Shown here: positions 1-8,855 of the stretch, in pieces
Layout: each line of letters begins with the position of its first letter
How positions within the stretch are numbered: the first letter of the stretch is position 1
Assembly: GCA_013288285.1 (NCBI GenBank)
Contig: JABDCE010000010.1
Coordinates: forward strand, 1 to 48,971
Length of the DNA: 48,971 bases
From: Bacteroidota bacterium
GTDB lineage: Bacteria; Bacteroidota; Bacteroidia; Chitinophagales; Chitinophagaceae
Direction: 5' to 3'
Program-made: the position numbers and the translations under genes
Notes under the pieces: model-generated
What the model was told of the DNA's origin: nothing
Database searches by the model: none
Seen by the model: only the letters and a program-made list of their open reading frames with translations

Positions 1-113
1 CCTGAATAGCAATTGCACGGTTATACACGCCACACACACACTTATACACTTTTTTGAAGGTGCTATAGTTGTTGATATATGTTGCGGCCTCAACTTCAAA
101 AATCAACATAAAA

Positions 114-1103
114 ATGAAAAAACTCAAAACAAGTATGTTGCTGTTGCTGGCCGGCATGGCAATGCAAACTACTACGCAGGCACAAGACGAATCTTGGCAA
201 ATGTTATCATCCACCAGGGATCCCTTCAGCGCGTACTGCGCTTATTTCAGAACGCCGCAGGAAGGCTGGGAGGCAGGTGCCAAGGGCATCCTCCACACTG
301 CAGATGGCGGTAAGACCTGGGAAAAACAATGGGCAGAGCAGGGTAGGGTACTATGTATTTACTTCAAGAACGCTAAGGACGGCTTTGCGGGTGGAGAAAG
401 CAACCTGTATATGGAAACCCACGATGGCGGCGCTACCTGGAAGGCCGATTTTTCCCATTTCCAAAGCGCTAAATTCGAGAAGATAGTCTTTGTTAGTGAA
501 CAGACCGGCTACATGTTCTGCTCCGTTACCGTGTATCGTACCACAGATGGTGGTAAGACCTGGAAAGACATAGGGCCCAAAAAGCCGTCAGAAGAATCTT
601 CTGAGGACTATACAGGATTTGTAGCGCGCGATGCCAAACATCTTATAGTTGTAGGCCGTCACGAAATGATGTTTACTTCTGATAATGGTGGCGATACTTG
701 GGTAGCCAACAAAAAAGACTTCTTTACTGGTCCTCGCAAAAACTATTATTCTGTTGCCTTTGCCAAAGATGGCAAAACCGGTTGGATATCCTGCTCTGAT
801 GGCTCTGGTTCAGACATAGACTGCCTGTATACTACCGATGGCGGTGCCAACTGGACGCCAAAAAAACAATTCAACAGCTACCAGCTGAAAAAAATGGAGT
901 TCAACGGCAACACTGGCTGGGCGCTTTCCGATATGAGCTCTCACACCATGTACACAACCTACGATGGTGGTGCCACCTGGAACGAAGAAACCGTATCAAA
1001 AGAGCACAAGGTGAATACCGCGTACCTGTTCTCTCCCGGCGTGGGCTATGCAGGCATAGGTGGCAGCGATTATCTGTTTAACCTTTACGTACCGAAAAAG
1101 TAA
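114..1103 (+). CDS. Exported YCF48-like Asp-box repeat protein
   Basis: A 329-residue protein with an N-terminal signal peptide (MKK, a leucine-rich core, then TTTQAQD near residue 24). Six Asp-box motifs of the form T-x-D-G-G-x-T-W lie at about residues 62, 102, 143, 188, 241 and 282, roughly one every 40 residues, which is the spacing expected of beta-propeller blades in YCF48/BNR-type proteins. Such proteins often assist assembly or bind partners at the cell surface; no enzyme function can be claimed. An upstream in-frame TTG at 69 would place about 15 extra residues before a good signal peptide, so the ATG at 114 is preferred. The fold is well supported; the role is unknown. Confidence 0.8.
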   Translation: MKKLKTSMLLLLAGMAMQTTTQAQDESWQMLSSTRDPFSAYCAYFRTPQEGWEAGAKGILHTADGGKTWEKQWAEQGRVLCIYFKNAKDGFAGGESNLYMETHDGGATWKADFSHFQSAKFEKIVFVSEQTGYMFCSVTVYRTTDGGKTWKDIGPKKPSEESSEDYTGFVARDAKHLIVVGRHEMMFTSDNGGDTWVANKKDFFTGPRKNYYSVAFAKDGKTGWISCSDGSGSDIDCLYTTDGGANWTPKKQFNSYQLKKMEFNGNTGWALSDMSSHTMYTTYDGGATWNEETVSKEHKVNTAYLFSPGVGYAGIGGSDYLFNLYVPKK

Positions 1104-1180
1104 AGAACATAGCAAAACCGTAGGCCCGCAAGAAAAGGTCACGCTCAAAAAGTGGTTTTTTTTAGGTTGATTGGTTAAGT

Positions 1181-1202
1181 AGCCCGGACTTTTGTCCGGG
1201 CT
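1181..1202 (+). terminator. Intrinsic terminator after the Asp-box gene
   Basis: A perfect 9-bp stem, AGCCCGGAC / GTCCGGGCT, closes a TTTT loop 78 bases after the stop codon of the upstream gene. Only a short T stretch follows, so termination strength is uncertain. Confidence 0.6.
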
Positions 1203-1485
1203 TTGCTATTGCTAAAAGTCCAATATGGCTTTCTTGCAAATGCAAAGTCTGGCTTTAGATATTTTAAAGGCAACCTTTAAGTTTACAAAACATGAAACAA
1301 TAATAAATGTTTTCTTAACTATCATTTTCGCAATATCTGGCTCGGTTTTTGCGGCATTATATATCCGGGCTTCAAGTGTCAGTTTGACGTTTAGCGCTGT
1401 AATAAAAAATCCGGATTATCGGATTTCGGCCGTTTACAAAGTGTACAGTTTTTGCCTGTCCGACCGAAGCTTTAGCGTAAGGCGG

Positions 1486-1595
1486 GTTCACTTTTCGGCC
1501 TCACGAAAGTAGCAAATTGTACAAACAACCATTGATAATCAACGATGTTTTGAGCAATAATCCGAAATTGAACGCAGAAAAAGAATCTGTACAAT
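1486..1595 (+). repeat. Diverged direct repeat, copy 1
   Basis: This copy begins with GTTCACTTTTC and contains AAATTGTAC, then ATTGATAATCAAC, then TGAGCAATAAT, and ends near TGTACAATT. The same blocks in the same order occur at 1710-1821. A further shared block (AAAGTGT...TTTTTG) lies upstream of both copies, with about 30 extra bases in this copy. Confidence 0.65.
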
Positions 1596-1709
1596 TCCGG
1601 TTTGCTCACTGGTCGACAGCGTCCAGCTTCGTCCTGGAATTTGGAAGCGTCTCGCTTAAAAAATGCCAAATTTTTATAATTTGGCTTGTAAAGAAAGTGT
1701 CCACTTTTT

Positions 1710-1821
1710 GTTCACTTTTCCAGCCGTCCCAAGTCCCAAATTGTACGCACGGCCATTGATAATCAATGACAATCTGAGCAATAATTCAAAATTGTACGCT
1801 GGAAAAGAAATCGTACAAATT
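1710..1821 (+). repeat. Diverged direct repeat, copy 2
   Basis: Second copy of the repeat, starting 224 bases after the first. It keeps GTTCACTTTTC, AAATTGTAC, CATTGATAATCAA, TGAGCAATAAT and GTACAAATT in order, with scattered substitutions and small indels. ATTGATAATCAAT here is a palindrome. Confidence 0.65.
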
Positions 1822-1853
1822 GCTGGGGCAATGAGGAGTAGCCATACCACGGC

Positions 1854-1886
1854 TTGCATGGTTTTTGTGATTAAATATTAAATTTG
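1854..1886 (+). promoter_or_regulatory. Possible Bacteroidetes promoter before the DUF1801 gene
   Basis: TAAATTTG at 1879-1886 matches the TAnnTTTG -7 consensus. A TTG lies 22 bases upstream (1854-1856), slightly longer than usual. The start codon follows 24 bases later. Confidence 0.35.
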
Positions 1887-1910
1887 TGGCAGACCATAAG
1901 CATATATATT

Positions 1911-2276
1911 ATGAAGCGATCACTGGCTGAAAATATAGACGATTATATAGCAGGGTTCCCGGCACCGGTACAGATGCTGCTGGAAGAGGTAAGGGCTACT
2001 ATAAAAAAGGCGGCGCCTGGTGCAACTGAGGCAATAAAGTATGCCATGCCCACCTTCATACTCAACGGCAACCTGGTACATTTTGCGGCATTCAAAAATC
2101 ATATTGGGTTTTACCCGGCGCCAATTGGAATGACTGCATTTGAAAAGGAATTGGCCGCCTACGAAACAGGTAAAGGTTCCGTACAGTTTCCGCTCGACCA
2201 GCCAATGCCGCTGGCATTAATCAGCAGAATCGTGAAATACAGAGTGGCGAAAAATATGGAAAAGGTGAAGAAGTGA
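1911..2276 (+). CDS. DUF1801 (YdhG-like) family protein
   Basis: A 121-residue soluble protein. The patterns IDDYIAGFPAPVQMLLEEVR, AAPGATEAIKYAMPTF, ILNGNLVHFAAFKNHIGFYP and the C-terminal SVQFPLDQPMP fit the DUF1801/YdhG family, small cytoplasmic proteins of unclear biochemical role that are common in Bacteroidota. The ATG at 1911 is chosen over an upstream in-frame start because the family begins directly with the helical region and a promoter-like box lies just ahead. It stands alone, with no obvious operon partner. Confidence 0.85.
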   Translation: MKRSLAENIDDYIAGFPAPVQMLLEEVRATIKKAAPGATEAIKYAMPTFILNGNLVHFAAFKNHIGFYPAPIGMTAFEKELAAYETGKGSVQFPLDQPMPLALISRIVKYRVAKNMEKVKK

Positions 2277-2519
2277 TGTGAATACGTGTTTATTTAATTC
2301 ATCGGATTGGAATGTATTTATGGGTAATATCTGAAATGCCTGCTCGAAAATCTAATTCCCCAATTCCATGTTTTTTGCGTAGGTTTGTACATAAGTAATT
2401 ATTTCTTAACAATCGGCAGTTGGTAAGATGACCTGGTGAGGAGTGAAAACAACGATAGTTGTGTGCTATATTTTTTTGGATAAGGTTGTCCGGACGCTGC
2501 TCTATATAAAATATTGGAA

Positions 2520-4034
2520 ATGGGATGTGGCAATTGTGGCTCGGGTGCTGATGGCAAACCGGGCGGCTGCAAAGGCAATGGCGGGTGCAGCACCGGTGGG
2601 TGCAACCGTCTTAACGTATACGACTGGCTGGCAGATCTGCCGTTGCACGATGGCGCAAAGCCGTACCCGCTGATAGAAGTATCTTTCAGTAAGGGTAGCA
2701 GGAAAGAATTCTTCCGTAATAATACCCACCATCTGCTCGAAAAGGGCGACTGGTTCACCGTAGAGGGCGTTGGCGGCTACGATGTAGGGCAAGTGAGCCT
2801 TACAGGCGAGCTCGTGAAACTGCAACTAAAGAAATATGGTGTGCGGGAGAACGAGGTGAGCAAGCGCGTTTTACACCCTTCCACTGAGGAGGAACTGGAG
2901 CAGAGCGGCAAGCAGAAGGAGCGCGAAGCCGAAATACTGGTGCGGTCACGCGCCATAGCTCGTAGCCTCAACCTTGACATGAAGATATGCGAGGTAGAGG
3001 TGCAGGCCGATAGTAAAAAAGGTACCTTCTTTTATACCGCAGATCAGCGGGTCGACTTCAGGGAGCTGATAAAGCTGTTTGCCGGCGACTTTAAGATGAA
3101 GGTGGAGATGAAGCAGATAGGCGCCCGGCAGGAGAGCGGCAAAGTAGGTGGAATAGGGTCTTGCGGGCGTGAACTATGCTGCAGCACCTGGCTCACAGAT
3201 TTTAAGTCGGTGAACACTACTGCAGCACGTTACCAGAATCTGTCCATCAACCAGACCAAATTGTCAGGTCAGTGTGGCAGGCTTAAGTGCTGCCTCAATT
3301 ATGAGTTAGATACATATATGGATGCTTTATCCATTTTCCCTGATCATGCCGACCACTTGGAAACGGTGAAAGGTGTAGCTCACTTACAGAAAAGAGATAT
3401 ATTTAAGAGCCTCATGTGGTATAGCTTCTCGGATAATAATAAGCAGTATCCGCTGAGCATAGACCGCGTAAAGGAGATACAGAAGCTGAATAAACTAGGC
3501 CAGAAGGCCGACGAACTGCAACCCGTAGAACTTGAAACTAAGGAAAGTAAGGCAGGCATCAAGCCCGATATGGGTTACGTAAACGACGTAGGTCAGATAT
3601 CGCTGAAGAACCTGGAGCATAAGAATAAGAAGAAGCGCTCTGGCGGTGGCAAGAGTCAGGGGCAGCAAGGGCCTAAGCCGGGTGGTGGTCAACCTCAGAG
3701 CAATAAGCCCGCTCAGGGTGGGCAGCCGCAAGGCGACAAGCCGGCAGGGCAGGGTCAAGGTAAGGGGCAGCAGGGCAACCGGCCGCAGCAGAATAAAAAT
3801 GCTGGTCAGCAGCAGGGTCCTAAGCAGCCTAGGCCAAACCAACCACAAAGGCCACGGCCTGAAGGAGCACCCGCAGAGCAGGGTGGGGAGAATGCCGGCA
3901 AGCAGGCGAATAAACCGGAGGGCAACCGACCGCAGCAACCCCGGAATCCTAACCAGCAACCAAAGCAGCGCCGACCCGATAACCGGTCTCAGAACAGGCC
4001 ACCTCAGCAGCCTCCTGCGCCGGCAAGCGAGTAG
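2520..4034 (+). CDS. ricT: RicT-type PSP1 domain protein with long low-complexity tail
   Basis: A 504-residue protein. The N-terminus MGCGNCG followed by several Gly/Cys repeats (about residues 1-30), then LNVYDWLADLP, is typical of Bacteroidota RicT. The PSP1 domain covers roughly residues 40-290, with cysteine-rich segments SCGRELCCSTWL and CGRLKCCLNYE. In Bacillus, RicT (YaaT) with RicA and RicF forms an Fe-S complex that influences RNase Y-dependent RNA maturation; transferring that role here is inference. From about residue 360 to the end the sequence is Lys-rich and then Gln/Pro/Gly/Asn-rich, probably disordered. The ATG at 2520 is preferred over a TTG six bases upstream. Confidence 0.85.
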   Translation: MGCGNCGSGADGKPGGCKGNGGCSTGGCNRLNVYDWLADLPLHDGAKPYPLIEVSFSKGSRKEFFRNNTHHLLEKGDWFTVEGVGGYDVGQVSLTGELVKLQLKKYGVRENEVSKRVLHPSTEEELEQSGKQKEREAEILVRSRAIARSLNLDMKICEVEVQADSKKGTFFYTADQRVDFRELIKLFAGDFKMKVEMKQIGARQESGKVGGIGSCGRELCCSTWLTDFKSVNTTAARYQNLSINQTKLSGQCGRLKCCLNYELDTYMDALSIFPDHADHLETVKGVAHLQKRDIFKSLMWYSFSDNNKQYPLSIDRVKEIQKLNKLGQKADELQPVELETKESKAGIKPDMGYVNDVGQISLKNLEHKNKKKRSGGGKSQGQQGPKPGGGQPQSNKPAQGGQPQGDKPAGQGQGKGQQGNRPQQNKNAGQQQGPKQPRPNQPQRPRPEGAPAEQGGENAGKQANKPEGNRPQQPRNPNQQPKQRRPDNRSQNRPPQQPPAPASE

Positions 4035-4089
4035 CTGTCAAATGTAGAGATAATGTATTGGGAAGGATGATTGTAATAGTATGAACAAT

Positions 4090-4114
4090 AAGTTGAGATG
4101 TATTATCTCAACTT
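4090..4114. terminator. Bidirectional hairpin between convergent genes
   Basis: AAGTTGAGAT / ATCTCAACTT forms a perfect 10-bp stem with a 5-base loop between ricT and the convergent SRPBCC gene. It overlaps the stop codon of the SRPBCC gene by two bases and probably serves both transcripts. Confidence 0.65.
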
Positions 4115-4565
4115 ATTCATTTTCAGCTATTTGCTTTATTTGTTCCAGTATAGATTGCCAGCCTTCGGCAGCCATGGCGTCGTTGTATTTCTTCTCGCCA
4201 TTTATTATGTGAGCAAAGTCGCCCTGGGTAACGAGGAGCACAGTTTGCCCTTCGCCTTCCTCCATGCTGTAGGTCACAGTGGCGTAGTTGGCAGGTATAT
4301 CTTCGGTTGTTCCTGTGGCGTCAATGGTCGTATAGGCCAGGTGTTTTTCAGGCGCTATGGCTAAGACATTTCCTTTTACGAAGGTGGTTTCCTTGCCTTC
4401 CCAAACTGCATTCCACAGTAATGGGCTGCCCTCCTTCCAGTCAGATACTGCCGCACAGCCGTGCATGTATTTTTTGGTCTGTTCAGGGTTCACCAGCGCA
4501 TCCCATACTTTAGCCACAGGGGCATTGATGATAATATCGTTCTTGATAATAAGTGCGTGTTGCAT
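4113..4565 (-). CDS. SRPBCC (AHSA1-like) domain protein
   Basis: A 150-residue protein with the START/Bet v1-like pattern of AHSA1 relatives: IIINAPVAKVWDALVNPEQT near the start, then KYMHG, SDWKEGSPLLW, and a C-terminal helix GWQSILEQIKQIAE. Members bind hydrophobic ligands or act as co-chaperone-like proteins; the ligand cannot be predicted. It lies 85 bases downstream of parE on the same strand and may be cotranscribed with it, ending at a bidirectional hairpin. Confidence 0.85.
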   Translation of the reverse strand: MQHALIIKNDIIINAPVAKVWDALVNPEQTKKYMHGCAAVSDWKEGSPLLWNAVWEGKETTFVKGNVLAIAPEKHLAYTTIDATGTTEDIPANYATVTYSMEEGEGQTVLLVTQGDFAHIINGEKKYNDAMAAEGWQSILEQIKQIAENE

Positions 4566-4578
4566 GGGACGGTTTTAA

Positions 4579-4643
4579 ACTATCTACTAAATACGCTCAA
4601 TAAAATACTAAATACTATGAACTACATACTATCTACTAAATAC
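4579..4643. repeat. Short direct repeat in the parE-SRPBCC gap
   Basis: ACTATCTACTAAATAC occurs at 4579-4594 and again at 4628-4643, with a partial AATACTAAATACTATG between them. It fills most of the gap between parE and the SRPBCC gene; no function is evident. Confidence 0.6.
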
Positions 4644-4650
4644 TGGACCA

Positions 4651-6549
4651 CTACGCTTCTACCTCTACACCCAGCTCCTCTGCCAGGTCTTTTTCTACCC
4701 GCAGATGATCTATGATGAAGACCTGGCGCTGTGGGGTATTCTTGCCCATGTAGTATTCCAGTAGCTTCTGCACCTGTGCATCCTGGCTGATGAGTACCGG
4801 GTCTTTGCGCATATCTTGCCCTATGAACTGCTGGAACTCATCGGGAGATATTTCGCCCAGGCCTTTGAAACGGGTTATCTCGGCTTTAGCGCCTATCTCG
4901 GCAATGGCGTTACGGCGCTCTTCGTCGCTGTAGCAGTAGATGGTCTTATGCTTGTTACGCACCCGGAATAGCGGTGTCTGCAGTATATAGATGTGGTTAC
5001 CTCGCACCAGGTCGGGGAAGAACTGGAGGAAGAAGGTCATGATGAGCAGGCGGATGTGCATACCGTCCACATCAGCATCAGTGGCTATCACTATATTGTT
5101 GTAGCGCAGCCCTTCCAGCCCTTCTTCTATGTTCAGCGCATGTTGCAGCAGGTTGAATTCTTCGTTCTCATAGACCACCTTCTTGGTGAGGCCGTAGCTG
5201 TTGAGGGGTTTACCACGCAGACTGAACACCGCCTGTGTCTCTACACTGCGGCTCTTTGTGATGGAGCCACTGGCAGAGTCGCCCTCCGTAATGAATATGG
5301 TCGACTCCTGTTGTTTCAGATTGTATTCGTCGCGGCCCTTGGCAGGCGGTTCGTCGTTGAGGTGAATGCGGCAGTCGCGCAATTTTTTGTTGTGCAGGTT
5401 GGCTTTCTTGGCGCGTTCGTTGGCCAGCTTCCTGATCCCTGACAGCTCCTTGCGTTCGCGTTCGCTCTGCTCAATGCGCTTTTTCAGGGCATCGGCCACG
5501 GCGGGGTTCTTATGCAGGTAGTTGTCCAGCTCCTTATTCAGGAAGTCGCCTATGAATGCCTTCATAGATGGGCCGCCTTCCCATACATACTGCGACCCCA
5601 GCTTGGTCTTGGTCTGTGATTCAAACACAGGCTCCTGCACCCTTACTGATACGGCCGCGGTGATGCTCTGGCGCACATCGGAGGCATCATAGTCTTTTTT
5701 ATAGAAGTCGCGAATCGTCTTTACAAAGGCTTCACGGAAAGCGCCCTGGTGGGTACCGCCCTGCGTGGTATGCTGGCCATTTACGAAGGAGTAGATGTCT
5801 TCGCCATAATCGCCGGTATGGGTCAGCGCTATTTCTATATCCTCACCTTTGAGGTGTATGATAGGGTAGCGGAGGTTGTCCACATTTGTCTTGCGGGTCA
5901 GCAGATCCAGGAGGCCGTTCTTAGAGATGTAGTTCCTGCCGTTGAAGTGTATCTGCAGGCCTGCATTGAGGAAGCAATAGTTCCATACCTGGTTTTCCAG
6001 GTACTCGTGCAGGAAGTGGTAGTTGCGGAATACCGTTTCATCGGGCCTGAACACTACCAGCGTGCCGTTGGGCTCAGTAGTAGCGGCTTCTTTATGTTCT
6101 TTTATAAGTATGCCTCTTTCGAATTCGGCCACCTTGGTGCGCCCCTCACGAAAAGCGGAGACCTTAAAATACTTGCTCAGCGCGTTCACGGCCTTGGTAC
6201 CCACACCATTCAGCCCCACCGACTTCTGGAAGGCCTTGCTGTCGTACTTGGCGCCGGTATTTATCTTGCTCACAACGTCTACCACTTTGCCCAGCGGTAT
6301 ACCACGGCCAAAGTCGCGAATGGTAACTCCGCCATCGGCAATGGTCAGCTCTATGCGTTTGCCTTGCCCCATCGCGAACTCGTCAATGCAGTTGTCCATC
6401 ACCTCCTTGACCAGCACGTATATACCATCGTCCACGCTGCTGCCATCGCCCAGCTTGCCTATATACATGCCGGGGCGCAGGCGTATATGCTCCCGCCAGT
6501 CCAGCGATTTTATACTGTCTTCGTTATATTGATTCTGTAATTCTGCCAT
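4651..6549 (-). CDS. parE: DNA topoisomerase IV subunit B (type IIA, GyrB/ParE family)
   Basis: A 632-residue ATPase subunit of a type II topoisomerase. GHKL ATP-binding motifs are [10 protein letters not shown] (about 48-57), DFGRGIPLG (79-87) and [14 protein letters not shown] (112-125). The QTKTKLG loop lies near 312-318, the [14 protein letters not shown] near 422-429 and [10 protein letters not shown] near 491-500. The length matches ParE rather than a GyrB with its longer insert. With ParC it would decatenate chromosomes after replication. No parC/gyrA-type gene is next to it here, although the two are often adjacent in relatives. The ATG start fits the family. Confidence 0.93.
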   Translation of the reverse strand: MAELQNQYNEDSIKSLDWREHIRLRPGMYIGKLGDGSSVDDGIYVLVKEVMDNCIDEFAMGQGKRIELTIADGGVTIRDFGRGIPLGKVVDVVSKINTGAKYDSKAFQKSVGLNGVGTKAVNALSKYFKVSAFREGRTKVAEFERGILIKEHKEAATTEPNGTLVVFRPDETVFRNYHFLHEYLENQVWNYCFLNAGLQIHFNGRNYISKNGLLDLLTRKTNVDNLRYPIIHLKGEDIEIALTHTGDYGEDIYSFVNGQHTTQGGTHQGAFREAFVKTIRDFYKKDYDASDVRQSITAAVSVRVQEPVFESQTKTKLGSQYVWEGGPSMKAFIGDFLNKELDNYLHKNPAVADALKKRIEQSERERKELSGIRKLANERAKKANLHNKKLRDCRIHLNDEPPAKGRDEYNLKQQESTIFITEGDSASGSITKSRSVETQAVFSLRGKPLNSYGLTKKVVYENEEFNLLQHALNIEEGLEGLRYNNIVIATDADVDGMHIRLLIMTFFLQFFPDLVRGNHIYILQTPLFRVRNKHKTIYCYSDEERRNAIAEIGAKAEITRFKGLGEISPDEFQQFIGQDMRKDPVLISQDAQVQKLLEYYMGKNTPQRQVFIIDHLRVEKDLAEELGVEVEA

Positions 6550-6698
6550 GTAAATAATTAAAACTTAAAAGTAAAAGTAAAAATACACGTTTTAGTTTTG
6601 TGGTGGTAAAATAACATAGACATTCATTGCATACCCATTAAAATTTGTCAACACTATGTACAAAATAAAATCAATACCTGAATGTTCACATGCTCCAA

Positions 6699-7892
6699 TC
6701 AATACAACAGCCCAAACATCCACAAGGGTATTTCATCAGCAACCGGAGTTTCCAGGTTATCTTTAACCAACCAGGCGTTTTCTACTCCGGCAATTTGTTT
6801 ATGCTCCTTCCCCTTGCCGCCGATTTCGAAAGTATATTTATCGTTTACAATAAAGTCGCCTTTTTTAGGCATTTGCAGTTTATGAAACGGATGTAATTGC
6901 GACATAAAGAATGTTTCCCGGACAGTGCCTGTTTCTGCCTTTTCTTCTGCCAGGGCATACAATAAGTTGGTATTATTTAAGAATATTTTTTCTGGTTTCT
7001 GAAGTACTGCGGTACTTCGTCCGGCAGGGTAAAGCAGGAAAAGTATCTTAGCCTGTTCCAGGTAATGCAGATAATTGACTAATGAATTGCGGTGAATAGA
7101 AGTTTTCTCTGCCAGAGACGTCAGGTTTGGTTTAAACGGCACCTGCTGGGCAATCACATAAATAAGCTGCAGCAATTTTTTTGCATTTCGCATATCAAGG
7201 TCTTTCAACTCGACCATATCATATTCTACGATTGTCCTGACTAATTGATTTATTTTTTGATGCACCGACTCAGTATCTTCCAGCACAAAGGGGTAATATC
7301 CTGTTTTTATATAATCACTGAAATATTGCAAAGGCCTGAAATCTGCGGGTAACTCTTTTTTAATCAAGCCTGCTTTTTTGAGTAAATCTTCAAGCGGGAT
7401 TGCAGGTACATGTATGATATTCTTCATAGCCAGGTACTCCCTGAAAGACAAGCCGGGCATTTCATACATAAGCGCTCTTCTGCTCAGATCACCTTCCTGT
7501 TTTGAAATATCAATGATAGAGGAACCTGTGAAAATGAGTTTCAGGTCTGGGAAAAAATCATAGCAATTTTTTATTTCGGTTGCCCAGTTTTTATATTTAT
7601 GCACTTCATCCAGCACAAGTATTTTTCCGCCCTGTTTGTAAAAATCCCTGACAGTTTCTTTTAACGAGTTGCCGGAAAAGTACAAATCATCTAATGAAAA
7701 ATAAGCTGCAGTTGCCGCCGGAAGATTTTGCTGCTTAAGCCATTGCAATAAAAGCGTAGTTTTCCCGGTTCCTCTTGCACCTTTTATACCAATCAGGCGG
7801 TTTTTCCATTTGATCTGCTCAAACAGAAATCTTTTGAAATTAAGCGAGGTATGGGCAAGCAGATTTTCCGATTGTTCCAAAAGTCTCGTCAT
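6699..7892 (-). CDS. AAA ATPase with DUF4143-type C-terminus
   Basis: About 397 residues. Walker A is GARGTGKTT near residue 37, and the Walker B-like KILVLDEVHKYKNW follows. FTGSSIIDISKQEGDLSRR and LSFREYL fit the DUF4143 archaeal-type ATPase family, whose C-terminus resembles a PD-(D/E)xK or wHTH fold. Such genes are mobile and of unsettled function. An upstream ATG at 7919 would add nine residues, but a TAnnTTTG-like box (7909-7916) and a palindrome lie inside that extension, so the start at 7892 is favoured. GC is low: a sample line at 7201-7260 has 18 of 60 G/C against 34 of 60 in parE, suggesting transfer. Confidence 0.8.
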   Translation of the reverse strand: MTRLLEQSENLLAHTSLNFKRFLFEQIKWKNRLIGIKGARGTGKTTLLLQWLKQQNLPAATAAYFSLDDLYFSGNSLKETVRDFYKQGGKILVLDEVHKYKNWATEIKNCYDFFPDLKLIFTGSSIIDISKQEGDLSRRALMYEMPGLSFREYLAMKNIIHVPAIPLEDLLKKAGLIKKELPADFRPLQYFSDYIKTGYYPFVLEDTESVHQKINQLVRTIVEYDMVELKDLDMRNAKKLLQLIYVIAQQVPFKPNLTSLAEKTSIHRNSLVNYLHYLEQAKILFLLYPAGRSTAVLQKPEKIFLNNTNLLYALAEEKAETGTVRETFFMSQLHPFHKLQMPKKGDFIVNDKYTFEIGGKGKEHKQIAGVENAWLVKDNLETPVADEIPLWMFGLLY

Positions 7893-7945
7893 TTGCACAG
7901 CATTTGTGCAAAAATACATAATAAATGCATATTCTATTGTGCAAA
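7892..7945 (-). promoter_or_regulatory. Operator-like TTTGCACA repeats at the ATPase start
   Basis: TTTGCACA (7892-7899) and TGTGCAAA (7905-7912) form an inverted repeat with a 5-base spacer. A third half-site, TGTGCAAA, lies at 7938-7945, exactly 33 bases from the second. On the minus strand a TATTTTTG box (7916-7909) overlaps the palindrome. This looks like a repressor-controlled promoter; the regulator is not identified. Confidence 0.5.
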
Positions 7946-7954
7946 ACTAAATAT

Positions 7955-8677
7955 TTACCATCCGCTGGCTAAGACGTCTGCTATATGCATGGTCTGTATG
8001 GGCAGCCTGTTTTCGTTGATGTAGCCTTGTATATGCATCATACAGCTTACGTCGGTGGTGATCATGTATTTTGCTCCCGTTTCCAGCGCGCTTTTTACTT
8101 TCACCTGGGCCATGCCCATAGATATGGGCTCAAACTTTATGGCAAAAGTGCCACCAAATCCGCAGCAGGTCTCACACTCGGCCATCTCTACCATTTCCAG
8201 GCCCTTTACGTTTTTGAGCAGTTGCCGCGGCGCCTCTTTTATGCCACATTCACGCAGTGCACCGCAGGCATCATGATAGGTAGCTTTGCCATTCAGCTCT
8301 GCGCCTATATTGTCTACTTTCAGCACCTTGGTGATGAACTCGGTGAACTCAAACGTATTACCCCTGACCTGGTTACAGAGATTATGGTCGGCACTGTTCT
8401 CAAACAGCTTGTCGTAGCAATTGCGTATATATCCTGTACACGAGCCACTGGGGCTGACGATGTAAGTATTGTCTTTAAAGTCTTGCAGGAATTTCGTGGC
8501 CACAGACTTAGCCTCATCGCGGTACCCGGCATTGAAAGCAGGTTGCCCGCAGCAGGTCTGACGTGTATTATAACTTACGTTGCACCCCAGTTTTTCCAGC
8601 ACTTTTACCATGTTCATCCCCGTATCAGGGTAGAGCTGGTCCACAAAGCAGGGAATGAATAATTGTACGTCAGGCAT
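7955..8677 (-). CDS. LutA/GlcF-like (Fe-S)-binding oxidoreductase subunit
   Basis: A 240-residue protein with two cysteine-rich CCG domains: TCCGQPAFNAGY at about residues 41-52 and CETCCGFGG at about 168-176, each with accompanying upstream cysteines. Length and layout match LutA, a component of the LutABC L-lactate oxidation complex, and the C-terminal half of GlcF. The partners lutB and lutC are not adjacent, so assignment to lactate use is only probable. It is followed 62 bases downstream by the AT-rich ATPase gene, with no sign of a functional link. Confidence 0.82.
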   Translation of the reverse strand: MPDVQLFIPCFVDQLYPDTGMNMVKVLEKLGCNVSYNTRQTCCGQPAFNAGYRDEAKSVATKFLQDFKDNTYIVSPSGSCTGYIRNCYDKLFENSADHNLCNQVRGNTFEFTEFITKVLKVDNIGAELNGKATYHDACGALRECGIKEAPRQLLKNVKGLEMVEMAECETCCGFGGTFAIKFEPISMGMAQVKVKSALETGAKYMITTDVSCMMHIQGYINENRLPIQTMHIADVLASGW

Positions 8678-8855
8678 CAGTATCTAAAAGTTCAGAGTAA
8701 GTGTTTACCATACTGGCATTGACCGTGAATGCCGTATTGTACCCGCTAAGGTAATAAATTGAAAAGACAGATGCATACATAGTATTTAATGGATATGGTT
8801 TACTTTTAGGTGTCGTTTTTGTGCTGTACAATGTAGTTTTTTAAAACAAACTGAT

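Larger units (their letters stand above)
1203..1853. other. Gene-free stretch with repeats and hairpins
   Basis: No convincing gene is present. The open frames here (for example 1225-1512, with one hydrophobic stretch) lack recognisable domains and cross repeat sequence. The stretch holds two copies of a diverged long repeat, a 7-bp hairpin at 1407-1426 (AAATCCG / CGGATTT), an 8-bp hairpin at 1665-1685 (GCCAAATT / AATTTGGC), and several occurrences of AATTGTAC or its complement. Confidence 0.5.

Noticed and set aside
1..113. Partial gene at the window start
   Set aside because: The first 113 bases contain no frame continuing from outside that is supported, only a short CA-rich stretch (CACACACACA).
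1225..1512. 95-residue open frame with a hydrophobic stretch in the repeat desert
   Set aside because: No recognised domain, its 3' part runs into the repeat sequence and a hairpin, and nothing indicates a promoter; treated as chance.
5749..6540. Long frame of 263 residues on the plus strand inside parE
   Set aside because: It lies wholly antisense to a gene with complete topoisomerase motifs; long shadows are expected there.
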